A stretch of DNA of 64,000 nucleotides from Paralichthys olivaceus (taxonomy: Eukaryota > Chordata > Actinopteri > Pleuronectiformes > Paralichthyidae), in assembly GCF_024713975.1 (NCBI RefSeq), contig NC_091110.1:19941001-20005000 (forward strand), in the 5' to 3' direction. Below the pieces are notes generated by a model that was given only the letters and a program-made list of their open reading frames with translations, made no database searches and was not told the DNA's origin. Each line of letters starts with the position of its first letter. Positions within the stretch are counted from its first letter, which is position 1. Shown here one piece after another: positions 1-12,862 of this stretch. A program made the position numbers and the translations under genes.

Positions 1-3000
1 GGGCGTATCTGAGGGTGAGACAGGCGGTCGTCACCATCCAGGCCTACGCTAAAGGGATGTTCACCCGCAGGATTTACTGGGAGGTAAAAACACATTTGGT
101 GTTTGTTGAGGTTCACACTGTGTTTCTGACCGATGAGGACTCTGCGCTTCGGATCTCTGCACGCCGTCCTCTCACGTCACGTCTCTTCTCCTCAGTTCCT
201 CCTGCATCACAAGGCCATGATCATCCAGAAGAACGTCCGCGGCTGGATGCAGAGGAAGAAGTTCAAACGGGCACGGAACGCTGCCATCACCATCCAGTGT
301 GCGTTCAGACGCACACGTGCCAAACAACAACTCAAACAGCGGAAGATCGAAGCTCGTTCAGCGGAACATCTGAAGAAACTCAACTCAGGGATGGAGAACA
401 AGATCGTCCAGCTGCAGAGGAAAATGGACGACCAGGTATAGTGCCACACTCACCAGGAATCAGGGATACGACTGTTGTTCTTCTTCTACTGTCACTGCTG
501 CTCATTCAGACTCATATTTAACCTTTTCCTGTTTCAGTCTAAAGAATTAAAAATCCAGAACGAGCAGCTGCAGACTGTGAACATCGGTCTGGGCTCGGAG
601 GTGAACAAACTGCAGAAGGAGCTGAAGCAGCTCCAGGGTCAGCGCAACGAAGGAGGTCAGCTGACGACCCTGCAGGAGGAGCTGGAGAGGCTGAGGGCGG
701 AGCTTCAGGAGGCGCACGCTCTCAGGAAGAGACTGGAGGAGGAGCACAGCAGCGAGAAAAAGAGCCTGAAACAGGTGAGTGTGAAATCTGTCCAATCAAC
801 GACGAGTTCCAGTCACTTCCTGTGATGACGTAACTGATGATGTAATTTACGTCCTTTCACCTCCATGACGTCAGAGGGTGGAGGAGCTGGAGACAGAGAA
901 CTCCCTGCTGAAGAGCGAAAAAGAAGAAATGAACCAGAGGATCCTTCAGCAGACGAAGAACTCCCCAGGTGAGACGTTACCTGCCTCCGCTCTGCTGCCC
1001 CCTGCTGGTTTCATCTCCACACTGTTTACTTAACCTGTAAACCACAGGTCTCTGTCGTCAGCTCGTTGTAATGTGCAGCTTCACCACTAGATGTCAATAA
1101 AGGATTCAGTGTCATCTAGTGCTGAAGTCTGAACACTGAAGCTGGAGCAGGTCGAACTGTGTCACTGATTCTGTTCTGTGTGTGTGTGTGTGTGTCTGTG
1201 TGTGTGTGTGTGTGTCTGTGTGTGTGTGTGTGTGTGTTCCAGACGACGGCAGCCATGTGTCTCAGACAGAAGTGTCTCTTCAGAAAGAGCTGGACGCAGA
1301 GAGGCAGAGATACCAGAACCTCCTCAAAGAGTTTTCCAGAATGGAGCAGAGATACGACAACCTGAAGGAGGAGATGTCTCTCAACAAGGTGAGCTCTCAC
1401 CTGCCTTTAGGGCGGAGCTACAGCCGCTGTCTGCTCCGGGTCCATGTCTGTTGTGTCGTCGACACCGAGTGGCAGGAGGATGTTTTCAGGTTTTCCGCTC
1501 ATCTCATTCTTGTGAACACGATATCTCAAGAACACCTCGAGGGGATTTCTTCAACTTTGGTGGAAATGTTCACCGACACAAATGAACTGGTTAGATTTTG
1601 GTGGTTAAAGGTCAAAGGTCATCACAGCTCAGAGTCAAGAATGGAAAGCAGCCACGTTAGAACAAGTATGATTCATAGTTTCGTATTCACCGACGTCACG
1701 GAACATGTGAATCGATGGTCTTCACCATCTGATTGTGGTCATGACATGTTATAACAGATATAATTACATGACAGATGCTGTTGAACTCGGACGTAGCTTC
1801 AGGAGGTGGTAGCCACCATCGCCCCCTGCAGGCAGATGTCATCATTATGTCATGGACGTTCATTTACTATAAAGATGTTTTTACCTACAATCAGGATTTA
1901 AAAAATCTGCTTCACTCTCATCATCCTGCAGTTCCAGCCCGGCCACATGAGGAACCCATCCAATCAGAGCAGCCTGGAGTCGGACTCGAACTACCCGTCA
2001 GTGTCCATGTCGGAGGTCGGCGACACAGAGGACTCTATTCAGCTGGTGGAGGTGAGGCCGTCATCTGATATTTACCAGGAAGACAAGAGAAGTGTTTCAC
2101 GTTCATTTTTAAAATGTTAATAAACTGTTTGTGTAAGAGCTGACGGACGTGTAGACATAAATGAATAAAGGAAGACGATTGGATCAGACGGCGAACATGT
2201 CGATCTGCTGGTTGGTTTTCAGGAGATGGGCGTGGAGAAAGCTGCGATGGACATCAGTCTGTTCATGAAGCTCCAGAAACGAGTGCGAGAGCTGGAGCAG
2301 GAGAGGAAGAGGCTGCAGACCAGCGTGGACAAGATGGAGGAACTCGCCAAACACAGGGTGAAGAATCTAATGAAGGATTAATGAGTCGTCTGATTGTCCG
2401 AGGACGTTTCACTAACAGATTTGTTTCTGTCGTAGAGCTCTGAGCCGAGGAGTCCCACGTCTGTGCAGGAAACTGCAGATCTGGCCTACAATAACCTGAA
2501 GGTACAAAACTGACGCACACGTTAAAAACATGTTTAAATCATCTGCTCGTCTGAAGGAAACAACAGGAAGTGATGGAAGTTAGTTTTTCATTTGAGCAAA
2601 GTCATTAAGTTTCTGATTTAAACATGAATGAGACTGTGAGTCAAATGTCACAAAAATCACTGCTGATAAAGTTTTGACAGTTTGACGTCATGTGAACAAA
2701 TTCAAGATGTTTCATATTTCTAAACACAAAATAATCTGGATGATATAATCTGTCTCTGCAGAGAGAGGAGCTGGAGACAGAGAACAAGAAACTGAAGAAC
2801 GACCTGAACAACCTGAGGAAGACCATCTCTGAGCGAGCTGCTCAAAACAACTCGTCCAACGAGCTGCAGGACGGCTACAACCTGCTGCTCAGTCAGCTCA
2901 AATCAGCCAATGAGGAGCTGGACGCCCGCAAAGAGGAGGTGCTCATCCTCAGGACTCAGATCGTCAACGCCGCTCAGCTGCAGGAGAAGAACGAACAAAT

Positions 3001-6000
3001 TGTGAGTGTGACAAGAAATTATTTTAAAGTTTTATGTTAAAAACTGTTAATCACAGCATCGTCTGCATAAAACTGTAACTTTGTGTCTGAGTAACTTCAG
3101 GTCTTAAAACTTATTTTCCAAACTATTCTAATTCCATCTCCAGAAACGTTTCTGAATAAAGAGCGAAGAGAAGCGTCTCTAGACACGAGCCCTGTGGGAC
3201 ACCATAGTCTAGTTACAGAATACAGGACCCGGCTCTGTAGATGTTTCAGTGACTCTGTGTTTCCTGTGTTTCAGCAGCAAAGTAATAATGTTCCAGAGGT
3301 TCCAGAGGTTCCAGAGGTTACTGAGGTTCCCGAGGACAAGGAAGAGGCCCTCAGAGCGTATCAAGGACTGACTGAGTCTAAAAGGTCAGGGACATCACCT
3401 GTCCATCAGTTTGTGTCCTGTTGTCCTTGTGATGTGATGTTGACACCACATCAGTGGGCGGGCCTGATGCTTGGCACTAGCGCAGTTGTCATAACAACAA
3501 CCAATCAAAGTTTTACGGTTCGTCTTATGTGCTGAGACTCGTCCCTCCTGGTCGTCCTGAGCAGCAACTGTGTTAATATTACTATTATTATTATTTATTT
3601 TTTTATCTTTATTATTATTATTATGATTATTTTCATCATTATTATAATTATCTTTATTATTTTGTTATTCAGATGATACATTTCTTTTTGTTTTGTTTGT
3701 CTCTTCTAAACATTTCAACTGTTTTCTACATTGTTTCTCACAATCTGTTGTTTCGTCTTCTTCCATTTGTCTTTCTGTCTCTGTCCTCTGTCTCTTTGTG
3801 TCTGTCTGTTTCTTTTTGTCGCTCTGCCTCTTTGTTTCCTGTCTCTCTGTCTCTCTGTCTGTCCTCTGCCTGGTGGACACCAGTATCCAGCAGGACTGGT
3901 GTTATCTGAATGAAGATGGAGAGCTGGGTTTGGCTTATCAAGGCCTCAAACAAGTCGCCAGGTTTCTGTTTTCTCACTTTTTTTATCCTCTTCTTTTTCC
4001 AAACTGTCGACTGAAGCTGAGTCTTTAAATCTTGACACTCTGACTGAGACGTCACACAGGACAGACACGCGGTGCACGTGGTGTCAAACACAATGCTCTC
4101 AAACATGATCGTGTATAAAGCGTTTGTTTAGGTCAACCAGGTTCTGTCGAGTCCAGATGTGATTCATAAAAAGCCGTTGTGTGTTTTGGAGGAGTCAGGC
4201 AGGTGAAGGTACCTGTGCTGTGTCTGCACCATAGTACCACCTTAAATCAGGAATACCACCTTAAAAAAGCACCTTAAGAGAAGATGTCTCAATATGTTGA
4301 CATTCTCCTGTTGTCCCCTGCTCCTCCTTGTCCTCCCGGTCCCTCAGGCTGCTGGAGACCCAGCTGCAGTCTCAGTCCAAGAAGCACAAAGACGAACTGG
4401 AAGCTCTTCACACTCAGATCGAGCTGCTGAAAGACGACATCGAGAAGAAGCAGGAGATCCTCAGCTACACCATGTCCCTGTCTCCTGAGGCCAAGGTGGA
4501 GTACAGCATCCAGCAGGAGATCACACGACTCACCAACGACAACCTGGTGAGGAAACCGCCGACGCAAAAACCGAAGGACTGAAACGTTTGTGTTTTCTCG
4601 TGTCATAATTTCTCTATTTCATGTTTCCTGCAGGACCTCAAGGAGCTTGTGGAGAAACTGGAGAAGAACGAGAGGAAACTGAAGAAGCAGCTCAGGATCT
4701 ACATCAAGAAAGTCCAGGAGTTGGAGGGTGAGAGGAGAAGACGGACATGGAGCTGATCCCTTGACTCAGATTCATCTCTTTCTCACTCATGTCTCACGTC
4801 TCTGTCTCTGTCACAGCAGCTCAAGCTGCAGCTCTGAGCAGCAGATCCAGACCTGAACTGAGTCGTCAGGTGACCGTCCAGAGGAAGGAGAAGGACTTTG
4901 AGGGGATGTTGGAATACTACAAGGAGGACGAAGCTCTGCTGGCCAAGACTCTGATCACTGGTAAGAGACGAGCTGATCCCAGGTCAGCAGCATCAGTCTG
5001 AGTGGACCCATCCAACCCTCTGGTGTCTGCACCTGGTCGCATCAATTCATTCAACATTAGAACTAATCATTCACTAAACTGTGTCAGTCGCCTTGAAATG
5101 TTCTAATCTTTTTAGACATGAAGCCCAACACAGTGTCAGCGACCGTCCCCTGCCTCCCTGCGTACATCCTCTTCATGTGCATCCGCCACGCTGACTACAT
5201 CAACGACGACCAGAAGGTGGAGTCTCTGCTCACCAGCACCATCAACGCCATCAAGAAGGTCCTCAAGGTGCGAGTCAGTCCTCCACACCTCTCTCTGACC
5301 CGTGTGTTCTCCGGTTTGAATATCGATTTTGACCGTTTTTTCTCTTGTTTGTAGAAAAACAGCGAGGACTTTGAGACGACGTCCTTCTGGCTGGCCAACA
5401 CCAGTCGTCTGCTTCACTGCCTGAAGCAGTACAGCGGAGACGAGGTCTGACAGACGCCTCAGCCGCATTCATTCACAACGACTCGTCAGCTGATGACGTC
5501 CAGCTAATTATTGTGTCGTTGCTCCTCCAGGTCTTCATGACGCAGAACTCGGCCAAACAGAACGAACACTGTCTGAAGAACTTTGACCTGGCGGAGTACC
5601 GACAGGTGCTGAGCGACCTCTCCATCCAGATCTACCAGCAGCTCATTAAAGTGGCAGAAGGCATCATACAGCCGATGATCGGTGAGTTTAACAACTGCTC
5701 ACGTCACTGCAGGAGTACACAGTCTGTGTGCAGATGACATCACGTTCCTCTTTAGTGATGAATCATCAGTCGTCAGGGTTGAAGAGGACAGACCTGAAGG
5801 ACCGGCTGAGCTTCTTTGGAAGACGTTTGACTTGTTGTCTTGTCTGAAGCAGATTCATGAAACATCTTCAGGATCCTTGATGTTGAGGATGATTTGTTGC
5901 ACAGACACAGTTTGTAGCTGGATTTATCTGCAGGACTTTTAATGAACCGGGCCCCGGGTCTGTCTCTGTCTCTGCTGTCCCCAGTGTCAGCCATGTTGGA

Positions 6001-7289
6001 GAGCGAGAGCATCCCCAGCCTGGCGGGCGTGAAGCCGATGGGCTACAGGAACCGCTCGTCCAGCATGGACACTGACCACGGCGGCCCCAGCAGCTACACT
6101 CTGGAGGCCCTAATCAGACAGCTGGGACAATTTCACGGCATCATGAGGGACCACGGCCTGGACCCCGAGATCGTGGGTCAGGTGGTCCGACAGCTGTTCC
6201 ACTGCATCAACGCCGTCACCCTCAACAACCTGCTGCTACGCAAAGACGTCTGCTCCTGGAGCACGGGCATGCAGCTCAGGTACCGTCAGCCGGTTTTACA
6301 CCAAGAGTTTCTGACTGGACCTGATTCTACACGGTTTGATAACTTGTCTCTGTGTCTCTTGGCTTTGTATCTTTGTATCTTTGTATCCCTGCGTCTCCAG
6401 GTACAACACCAGTCAGCTGGAGGAGTGGCTCAGGGGAAACAACTTGTATCAGAGTAAAGCTGCAGCGATTCTGGAGCCGATCATTCAGGCCGCTCAGCTG
6501 CTGCAGGTGAAGAAGAAGACGACTCAGGACGCCGAGGCCATCTGCTCGCTCTGCACCGCCCTCAACACGCAGCAGGTCTGGTCACATGACACACACATCA
6601 CCTGTCACTGCGTCATCACATGAGACGATGCTGACGTGAGGTTCTGTCTCCTGCAGATTGTGAAAGTCCTGAACCTCTACACGCCACTGAACGAGTTTGA
6701 GGAACGAGTCACGGTGTCGTTCATCAGAGACATTCAGGTGAGAGTCAGTGACTCACCAGTCTGAGTCAATCACACCGTTGCATTATGGGTCAGTTAATAA
6801 ACAGAGCCTGTTTCCATCCTTTGGAAAAAGGTTGATGCTCCGTGCATGTGAGCCTCTGTCCCCTCAAACCACGTCTTTGTTCCACCTGGTCCCAGAGACG
6901 TCCTGATCGGTTCTTCTGATCAAAGTCAAATCAATCACTTTGAAATAAAAATGATCCCGACGAGTTTTCCCGTCCTGCTGACGTGACGACAGTGTCGCTG
7001 ATGTATCGTAGCATAGCTTGGTCTCTACATGTCTCATTCATGGAATTATACAAATACATGACTCTGATCAGATAAGAAGTGTTTTCAGTGTTCAGGACAG
7101 ATGTGTTTACTGTCTCCTGTGTCTTCATGTGTCCAGAGTCGTCTTCAGAACAGAAACGATCCTCCTCAGCTCCTGGTCGACACCAAACACACCTTCCCCG
7201 TCCTCTTCCCGTACACGCCCTCCGCTCTCAGTCTGGAGACGCTGCACATCCCCGCCTCGCTCCAACTCGACTTCCTCATCAGAGTCTGA
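1..7289 (+). CDS. myo5b: Myosin Vb heavy chain, 3' part (IQ motifs, coiled coil, globular tail)
   Basis: This is the C-terminal half of an unconventional class V myosin, an actin motor that moves recycling endosomes and apical vesicles with Rab11 and FIP2. Exons by splice sites: <1-83, 196-435, 538-774, 875-968, 1243-1388, 1932-2051, 2223-2357, 2436-2501, 2762-3001, 3275-3384, 3884-3961, 4348-4546, 4634-4727, 4817-4960, 5116-5267, 5355-5444, 5531-5681, 5985-6279, 6401-6575, 6657-6737, 7137-7289. They give 1,026 codons plus stop without a frame break. The first two exons hold IQ motifs ([30 protein letters not shown]). A long heptad coiled coil follows, then the globular tail (DIL) domain from about 4817, with [40 protein letters not shown] and the C-terminus LQLDFLIRV. 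Tail motifs ([26 protein letters not shown]) fit Vb better than Va or Vc, and cfap53 and rpl17 nearby match human MYO5B neighbours. The motor domain lies upstream of the window. Likely poly(A) signals are AATAAA at 7574 and 7603. Confidence 0.95.
1178..1238 (+). repeat. (TG)n microsatellite in a myo5b intron
   Basis: An interrupted TG/TCTG dinucleotide run lies directly upstream of the 3' splice site at 1241-1242, so transcribed UG repeats abut the acceptor. Similar placements recur in other genes of the window. Confidence 0.95.
3565..3880 (+). repeat. ATT-rich tract then long polypyrimidine (TCTG/TTTC) tract in a myo5b intron
   Basis: An imperfect ATT/TTA repeat (about 3570-3665) is followed by about 200 bp of almost pure CT-rich sequence with TCTGTC units. 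It leads into the 3' splice site before the 78-nt exon 3884-3961. The pyrimidine tract is far longer than an ordinary acceptor and may affect inclusion of that exon (inference). Confidence 0.8.
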
Positions 7290-8990
7290 AGTCTCAGAGA
7301 AATCCAGGACGGACTGACCACGCCACTCCACGGACGCACAGACACGTTTCCGACTGCGTGTGTCGACCTGTGATGGATTCATTGTGTCACTCGTGACTTC
7401 CTGTTTGACATCGGACAGTAAAAACCTCATTTATGAACTCAGCATCGGTCTTCCAGCAGAGAGGATCTGAGCTGCTGTCCATCTCGGTTTGTCGTCTCCG
7501 TCTCTGGACGAGCGTCAGCAACAGGAAGTGTCCTGGAGCATGAGGAAGGTCAGAGGTTGTTTCAGGATCCACAAATAAAAATCACCTTCGCTGATGATAC
7601 TGAATAAACATCAGTAACATTTATCTTCATGTCGTCTCAGCTTCTAGAATTATTCTTGATCCTGAAGTTCTTCCTCCTCATGTGAGCTGATTCTTTAGAT
7701 TTGATATAATCGTTTTTTTGTGCCTTAACTTTGGCAGATTCACCATCGGTGACTTTTCAGCTTCTGTCGTCTTTAAAAAAAATGATAAACATGTTATAAA
7801 CGTGATGTTTTTGATCTGTACACATGTTTTTAGTAACTGACTAAATGTGCTGAACTTTATTTTGTGACAGAAGAAGAGACCGAACGAAATCTTTCACTCA
7901 AATACCACAAAGACGACAAAGTTTAAATATCACAACAGTGACATTTCCTCAGGTGAAGTTATGAACTTTATATAAGTTCATATATAAAGTAGTAATGTGA
8001 GTCAAGTTCTTATCAGTGGATCATGAAACAGTTTCTCTGTTTGAACGAGTGAAGTTCTGACGTGTTTCTAATTAAACTTCAGCTCAGAGAAAGTTTCCTC
8101 TTTTAAAGATAGAAATTCAAATCAATCAGATTCTTTTCTTTTGTCTTTTTCTCTTCACAGTGATCGGATCTGTATTTATCTTCTCCTTGATGCTTAGGTC
8201 GTGTTTCAGTTATTTGTTCACAGATGAATCCAGTCTTCCATTTTATTTTAATATTCTTCTTTTTGTGGAAAATTATTTTACTGACATTTTCTCTTCTCTC
8301 TGATCATTGAGCGTTTCTGTCTCTCTGTGATTTATGTGTAGATTCTTTTTATATTTGTGATGACGCTAATTTATCATTGAAGTAGAGGAAACACAGATGT
8401 AATGCCTTGCACTGCCCCCTGCTGTCTGAGAAAAGACTGCGCTCGTCTGCCGTGCCATTATCGATGATCAATACGTCTGATTGTCTTTTACACTAAATCT
8501 ACGTTTGTCAATGAATTCTGAAAGAGATTGTTTATGAAGTGAGGTGATCATGAAGTTAATGAATTCAAGAACTTCTTTACTAAATGTTTTTGTGGAAAAT
8601 ATAAAAAATTGATGTTTAATAATCAGAAATGTATTTTTCACAGAATTAAAATCAGCAGAAACATTTCAAATGTGTTTGATATTAGCATCTTGTCGTCAGT
8701 CGATGAATGAAATGTTTGGTTTTCAAGAAATTTAACATTTAATAATGATAATTATCAATAATAATCAAATAATTTAACACTGAAAGGTGAAATATATATA
8801 TATATATATTGTGTATTTTACATCATAGTAAATAATCTAAACAGTTTAACTTATCGATAACTCACAATTCAATTTTACTTATAACTAACAATTTAATATT
8901 TCTATTACGGTTACATGAGTGAACATTAAATATAGTTTTTTATTATAATTATATTATTTCTATTGATGTATAAAAAACATCTCTCTCTCT
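7290..8990. other. myo5b 3' UTR and AT-rich intergenic DNA
   Basis: No credible coding exon is seen. The first ~320 bp after the stop are probably 3' UTR, since AATAAA occurs at 7574 and 7603. The remainder is AT-rich unique sequence with a short (TA)n run near 8790-8808. Confidence 0.6.
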
Positions 8991-9004
8991 CTCGCACACA
9001 CACA

Positions 9005-9069
<65 letters not shown>

Positions 9070-9111
9070 TGCAGCTGTGTGAACCTAGAGCAGAATTGTT
9101 TCCCACAGCGG

Positions 9112-9160
<49 letters not shown>

Positions 9161-9225
9161 GTGTGTCTGTGTGTGTGTGTGTGTGTGTCTGTGTGTCTGT
9201 GTGTGTGTGTGTGTGTGTGTCAGTT
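8990..9225. repeat. (CA)n and (TG)n arrays in inverted orientation
   Basis: A (CA)n run at about 8995-9067 is followed, after a spacer of roughly 47 bp, by an imperfect (TG)n run at about 9115-9220. The arrays are reverse complements, so the block is a long inverted repeat. A third (CA)n run lies at 9317-9346. Confidence 0.95.
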
Positions 9226-9315
9226 GTTCCAGATGTTTGTGAGTCGCTCCGTGGTTTACCTGTCACTTAGGTGTCACCGATGAATTCAGGACCTTTGCAT
9301 ACATGTCACTGACAG

Positions 9316-9347
<32 letters not shown>

Positions 9348-9589
9348 TGTAAACACTCACTGCTGCAACAAACATGGATTCATCCGCCTCTGAAAGTAGT
9401 TCCCTGTTCACTCTACATTTTTCAGCCTCTGTCTCAAATACATGATTTTAGCTCCTGTCTCTTTAAGAGTCCAGTCTGCTCTGATTGGTCAGCTGCTCTC
9501 GGTACCTGGCTTTGTGAGGAGGCTTGTCAGACTCCTGCTAGACGTACACACGTGGACTTTGACTTTGATTTTTTTGGTCTATGTCCCAT

Positions 9590-9655
9590 CTGCTAACATG
9601 GAGGCGGGTTTATGACCTATACCACAGCCAGCCACCAGGGGGCGATCATGATCAG
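9590..9655 (+). mobile_element. Fragment of the MITE-like repeat also found at 15990-16232
   Basis: The stretch GGAGGCGGGTTTATGACCTA, CACAGCCAG and CACCAGGGGGCGATC closely matches the interior of the element at 16118-16165. No terminal repeats are recognisable here, so it is an internal fragment directly beside the 44-bp minisatellite. Confidence 0.6.
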
Positions 9656-11277
9656 GATGAACCAGGAGCTGAGGTGAAGCTGCTCGTCCTGTTTCAGAGG
9701 ATGAACCAGCTGCTCGTCCTGTTTCAGAGGATGAACCAGGAGCTGATGTGAAGCTGCTCGTCCTGTTTCAGAGGATGAACCAGGAGCTGATGTGAAGCTG
9801 CTCGTCCTGTTTCAGAGGATGAACCAGGAGCTGATCTGAAGCTGCTCGTCCTGTTTCAGAGGATGAACCAGCTGCTCGTCCTGTTTCAGAGGATGAACCA
9901 GGAGCTGATCTGAAGCTGCTCGTCCTGTTTCAGAGGATGAACCAGGAGCTGAGGTGAAGCTGCTCGTCCTGTTTCAGAGGATGAACCAGGAGCTGATCTG
10001 AAGCTGCTCGTCCTGTTTCAGAGGATGAACCAGCTGCTCGTCCTGTTTCAGAGGATGAACCAGGAGCTGATCTGAAGCTGCTCGTCCTGTTTCAGAGGAT
10101 GAACCAGGAGCTGATCTGAAGCTGCTCGTCCTGTTTCAGAGGATGAACCAGCTGCTCGTCCTGTTTCAGAGGATGAACCAGGAGCTGATCTGAAGCTGCT
10201 CGTCCTGTTTCAGAGGATGAACCAGGAGCTGAGGTGAAGCTGCTCGTCCTGTTTCAGAGGATGAACCAGGAGCTGATCTGAAGCTGCTCGTCCTGTTTCA
10301 GAGGATGAACCAGCTGCTCGTCCTGTTTCAGAGGATGAACCAGGAGCTGATCTGAAGCTGCTCGTCCTGTTTCAGAGGATGAACCAGGAGCTGATCTGAA
10401 GCTGCTCGTGTTGTTTCAGAGGATGAACCAGGAGCTGATCTGAAGCTGCTCGTCCTGTTTCAGAGGATGAACCAGGAGCTGATCTGTAGCTGCTCGTCTT
10501 GTTTCAGAGGATGAACCAGGAGCTGATCTGAAGCTGCTCGTCCTGTTTCAGAGGATGAACCAGCTGCTCGTCCTGTTTCAGAGGATGAACCAGGAGCTGA
10601 TCTGTAGCTGCTTGTCCTGTTTCAGAGGATGAACCAGGAGCTGATCTGAAGCTGCTCGTCCTGTTTCAGAGGATGAACCAGGAGCTGATCTGAAGCTGCT
10701 CGTCCTGTTTCAGAGGATGAACCAGCTGCTCGTCCTGTTTCAGAGGATGAACCAGGAGCTGATCTGTAGCTGCTTGTCCTGTTTCAGAGGATGAACCAGG
10801 AGCTGATCTGAAGCTGCTCGTCCTGTTTCAGAGGATGAACCAGGAGCTGATCTGAAGCTGCTCGTCCTGTTTCAGAGGATGAACCAGGAGCTGATCTGAG
10901 GCTGCTCGTCCTGTTTCAGAGGATGAACCAGGAGCTGATGTGAAGCTGCTCGTCCTGTTTCAGAGGATGAACCAGGAGCTGAGGTGAAGCTGCTCGTCCT
11001 GTTTCAGAGGATGAACCAGGAGCTGATGTGAAGCTGCTCGTCCTGTTTCAGAGGATGAACCAGGAGCTGATCTGAAGCTGCTCGTTCTGTTTCAGAGGAT
11101 GAACCAGGAGCTGATCTGAAGCTGCTCGTCCTGTTTCAGAGGATGAACCAGGAGCTGATGTGAAGCTGCTCGTCCTGTTTCAGAGGATGAACCAGGAGCT
11201 GATGTGAAGCTGCTCGTCCTGTTTCAGAGGATGAACCAGGAGCTGATGTGAAGCTGCTCGTCCTGTTTCAGAGGATG
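9655..11277. repeat. Minisatellite, 44-bp unit, about 38 copies
   Basis: The tandem array has a 44-bp unit beginning GATGAACCAGGAGCTGATCT and ending TCCTGTTTCAGAG. A 30-bp variant lacking 14 bp (GAGCTGATCTGAAG) recurs at intervals, giving a higher-order pattern of 30- and 44-bp units. Variants GATCTG, GATGTG and GAGGTG at one position allow copies to be grouped. Open frames in it are repetitive and not credible as proteins. Confidence 0.97.
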
Positions 11278-12862
11278 AAGTCAAACGGAGGAAGAGGATG
11301 TGGTGGCGAGTCATTTCTGAACAAGTCAAACAACAACAAGCTGTTTGCACGTCGTGCAGCAGAAAGTGTTGCTGTCGACAGAAACATGGAGCAGGAAGCA
11401 GCGTCTGATTTAAATCGTGGTTTGAAGCTGTGACAAACACGTCAACTCTTTTTACATGTGTGTGTTTCTATGTTTTCTATGTTTGTATGAACAGCTGCTC
11501 AACACACACACATGTTCACTGAACATTCTCATTTATTATGTTACACGTTCACATATCAACATGTTTAACTGCAGCTCAATGGTCACATGAGGTCACCTCC
11601 ACCATCTGTTTCTATGGTAACACAATGTACATCGTCAGCGGTGGAGAGTAACAGAGTACATCCACTCTCGTAGTCCTTCATGTTACACCATTGTTGTTGA
11701 GCTGATTCATTTCACATGAAACTTTTTTTTACTATAATCCAAAGAAACAAAAGTAAAATATGACCCGTTTAATTTTTTTCAGGATCTCCTGAACGTCCTC
11801 GAACACATCGCTTCAGACTCTGTTTGATAAAGTTATGAAAACTTTATTGACAGTATGTTACATGTCGTCTCATCAGATTCATGAGTGAGAACAAACCACA
11901 GCTGAAAATGTTCTGAGCAGAGACACTAACCTCAGCCATGTGGTTTTGTGAGGGTGGTGGTGGTGGTGGAGGGGGGTTTCAGAACTTTAACCCTGTAGCT
12001 TCCTGTCACAGAGGCGGGAACAGCCGACTCCCTCCACGACTTTTCTCCTCTCCGTCTCCTGAACGCTGAAAACACGTTAACCACAGACACCCCCCCACAT
12101 ACATATACACAAACACACACACACACAAACACACACAAACACACACACACACGTTCACACCTCGTCTCCACCGTCCTCACTCACTGTCAGGACAAAGATC
12201 TGACAGAAACAACTGTAACCTAGTTACAACCATCACCTCAATATTTCCTGACATGACAAGTTGTGTTGCTTTTTGTGTTTCGGTTTGAATTTGTCGGATT
12301 TGATTCTTTTCATTAAATTCGATTTTTGTTTTCTTTTATCTAATTTGAGGTTGATGTTTATCTTCATGAATAAATTCCAAAGGTGAGACAGTAACTTTTT
12401 GTCTGTCTGTCCACATCAACACGTTGTCCTCTAATAAAGAGTTATGACATAAGGTCTCACACTGAACCTCCTACAGTGTTTCATCCCCTCCGTCTGTCGC
12501 TCTGTGACGAGCGGTGACTACAGGCCTGCGTCCACTTGTGGTTTAGATGATGTTGTGGTCGTGGCTAAAGGTGTCACAGCTGTTTTTACTCCAAAGTGAA
12601 ATTAAACAGAAGCTGTGTGAATGTTTCATTCAGTGTCATCAGTGGGTTTTATCTCTCTGTTCTCTGTGTTTGGTCTCCTCTTCCTCCTCAGCTGCTCTGT
12701 TCACTGATTCACTCTGAAACTCCTTCTTCCTGTTGACTGACACACACACAGAGCAGCAGCAGAGAGGAGACCATCTTCTCCTTCTGAGATCTTTCATGGT
12801 TCACTCTGACTCTGCTTCTTCTTCTTCACAGACTGAACTCACACAGCTCCTGGTCTGAGGAG
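11278..12862. other. Intergenic region and il7r 5' flank
   Basis: No coding exon is recognised. It contains short CA runs (about 12106-12152) and unique sequence. The last ~150 bp before the il7r start are presumably promoter and 5' UTR, with pyrimidine-rich CTTCTTCTTCTTCACAG at about 12817-12831 that could be a splice acceptor of a 5' UTR exon. Confidence 0.4.

Noticed and set aside
1116..1754. Several overlapping open frames rich in Cys-Val or Thr-His
   Set aside because: They translate the TG/CA microsatellite and read through real splice sites of myo5b.
9655..11277. CRISPR-like array of repeats and spacers
   Set aside because: The units are head-to-tail with no unique spacers, and the window is eukaryotic; it is a minisatellite.
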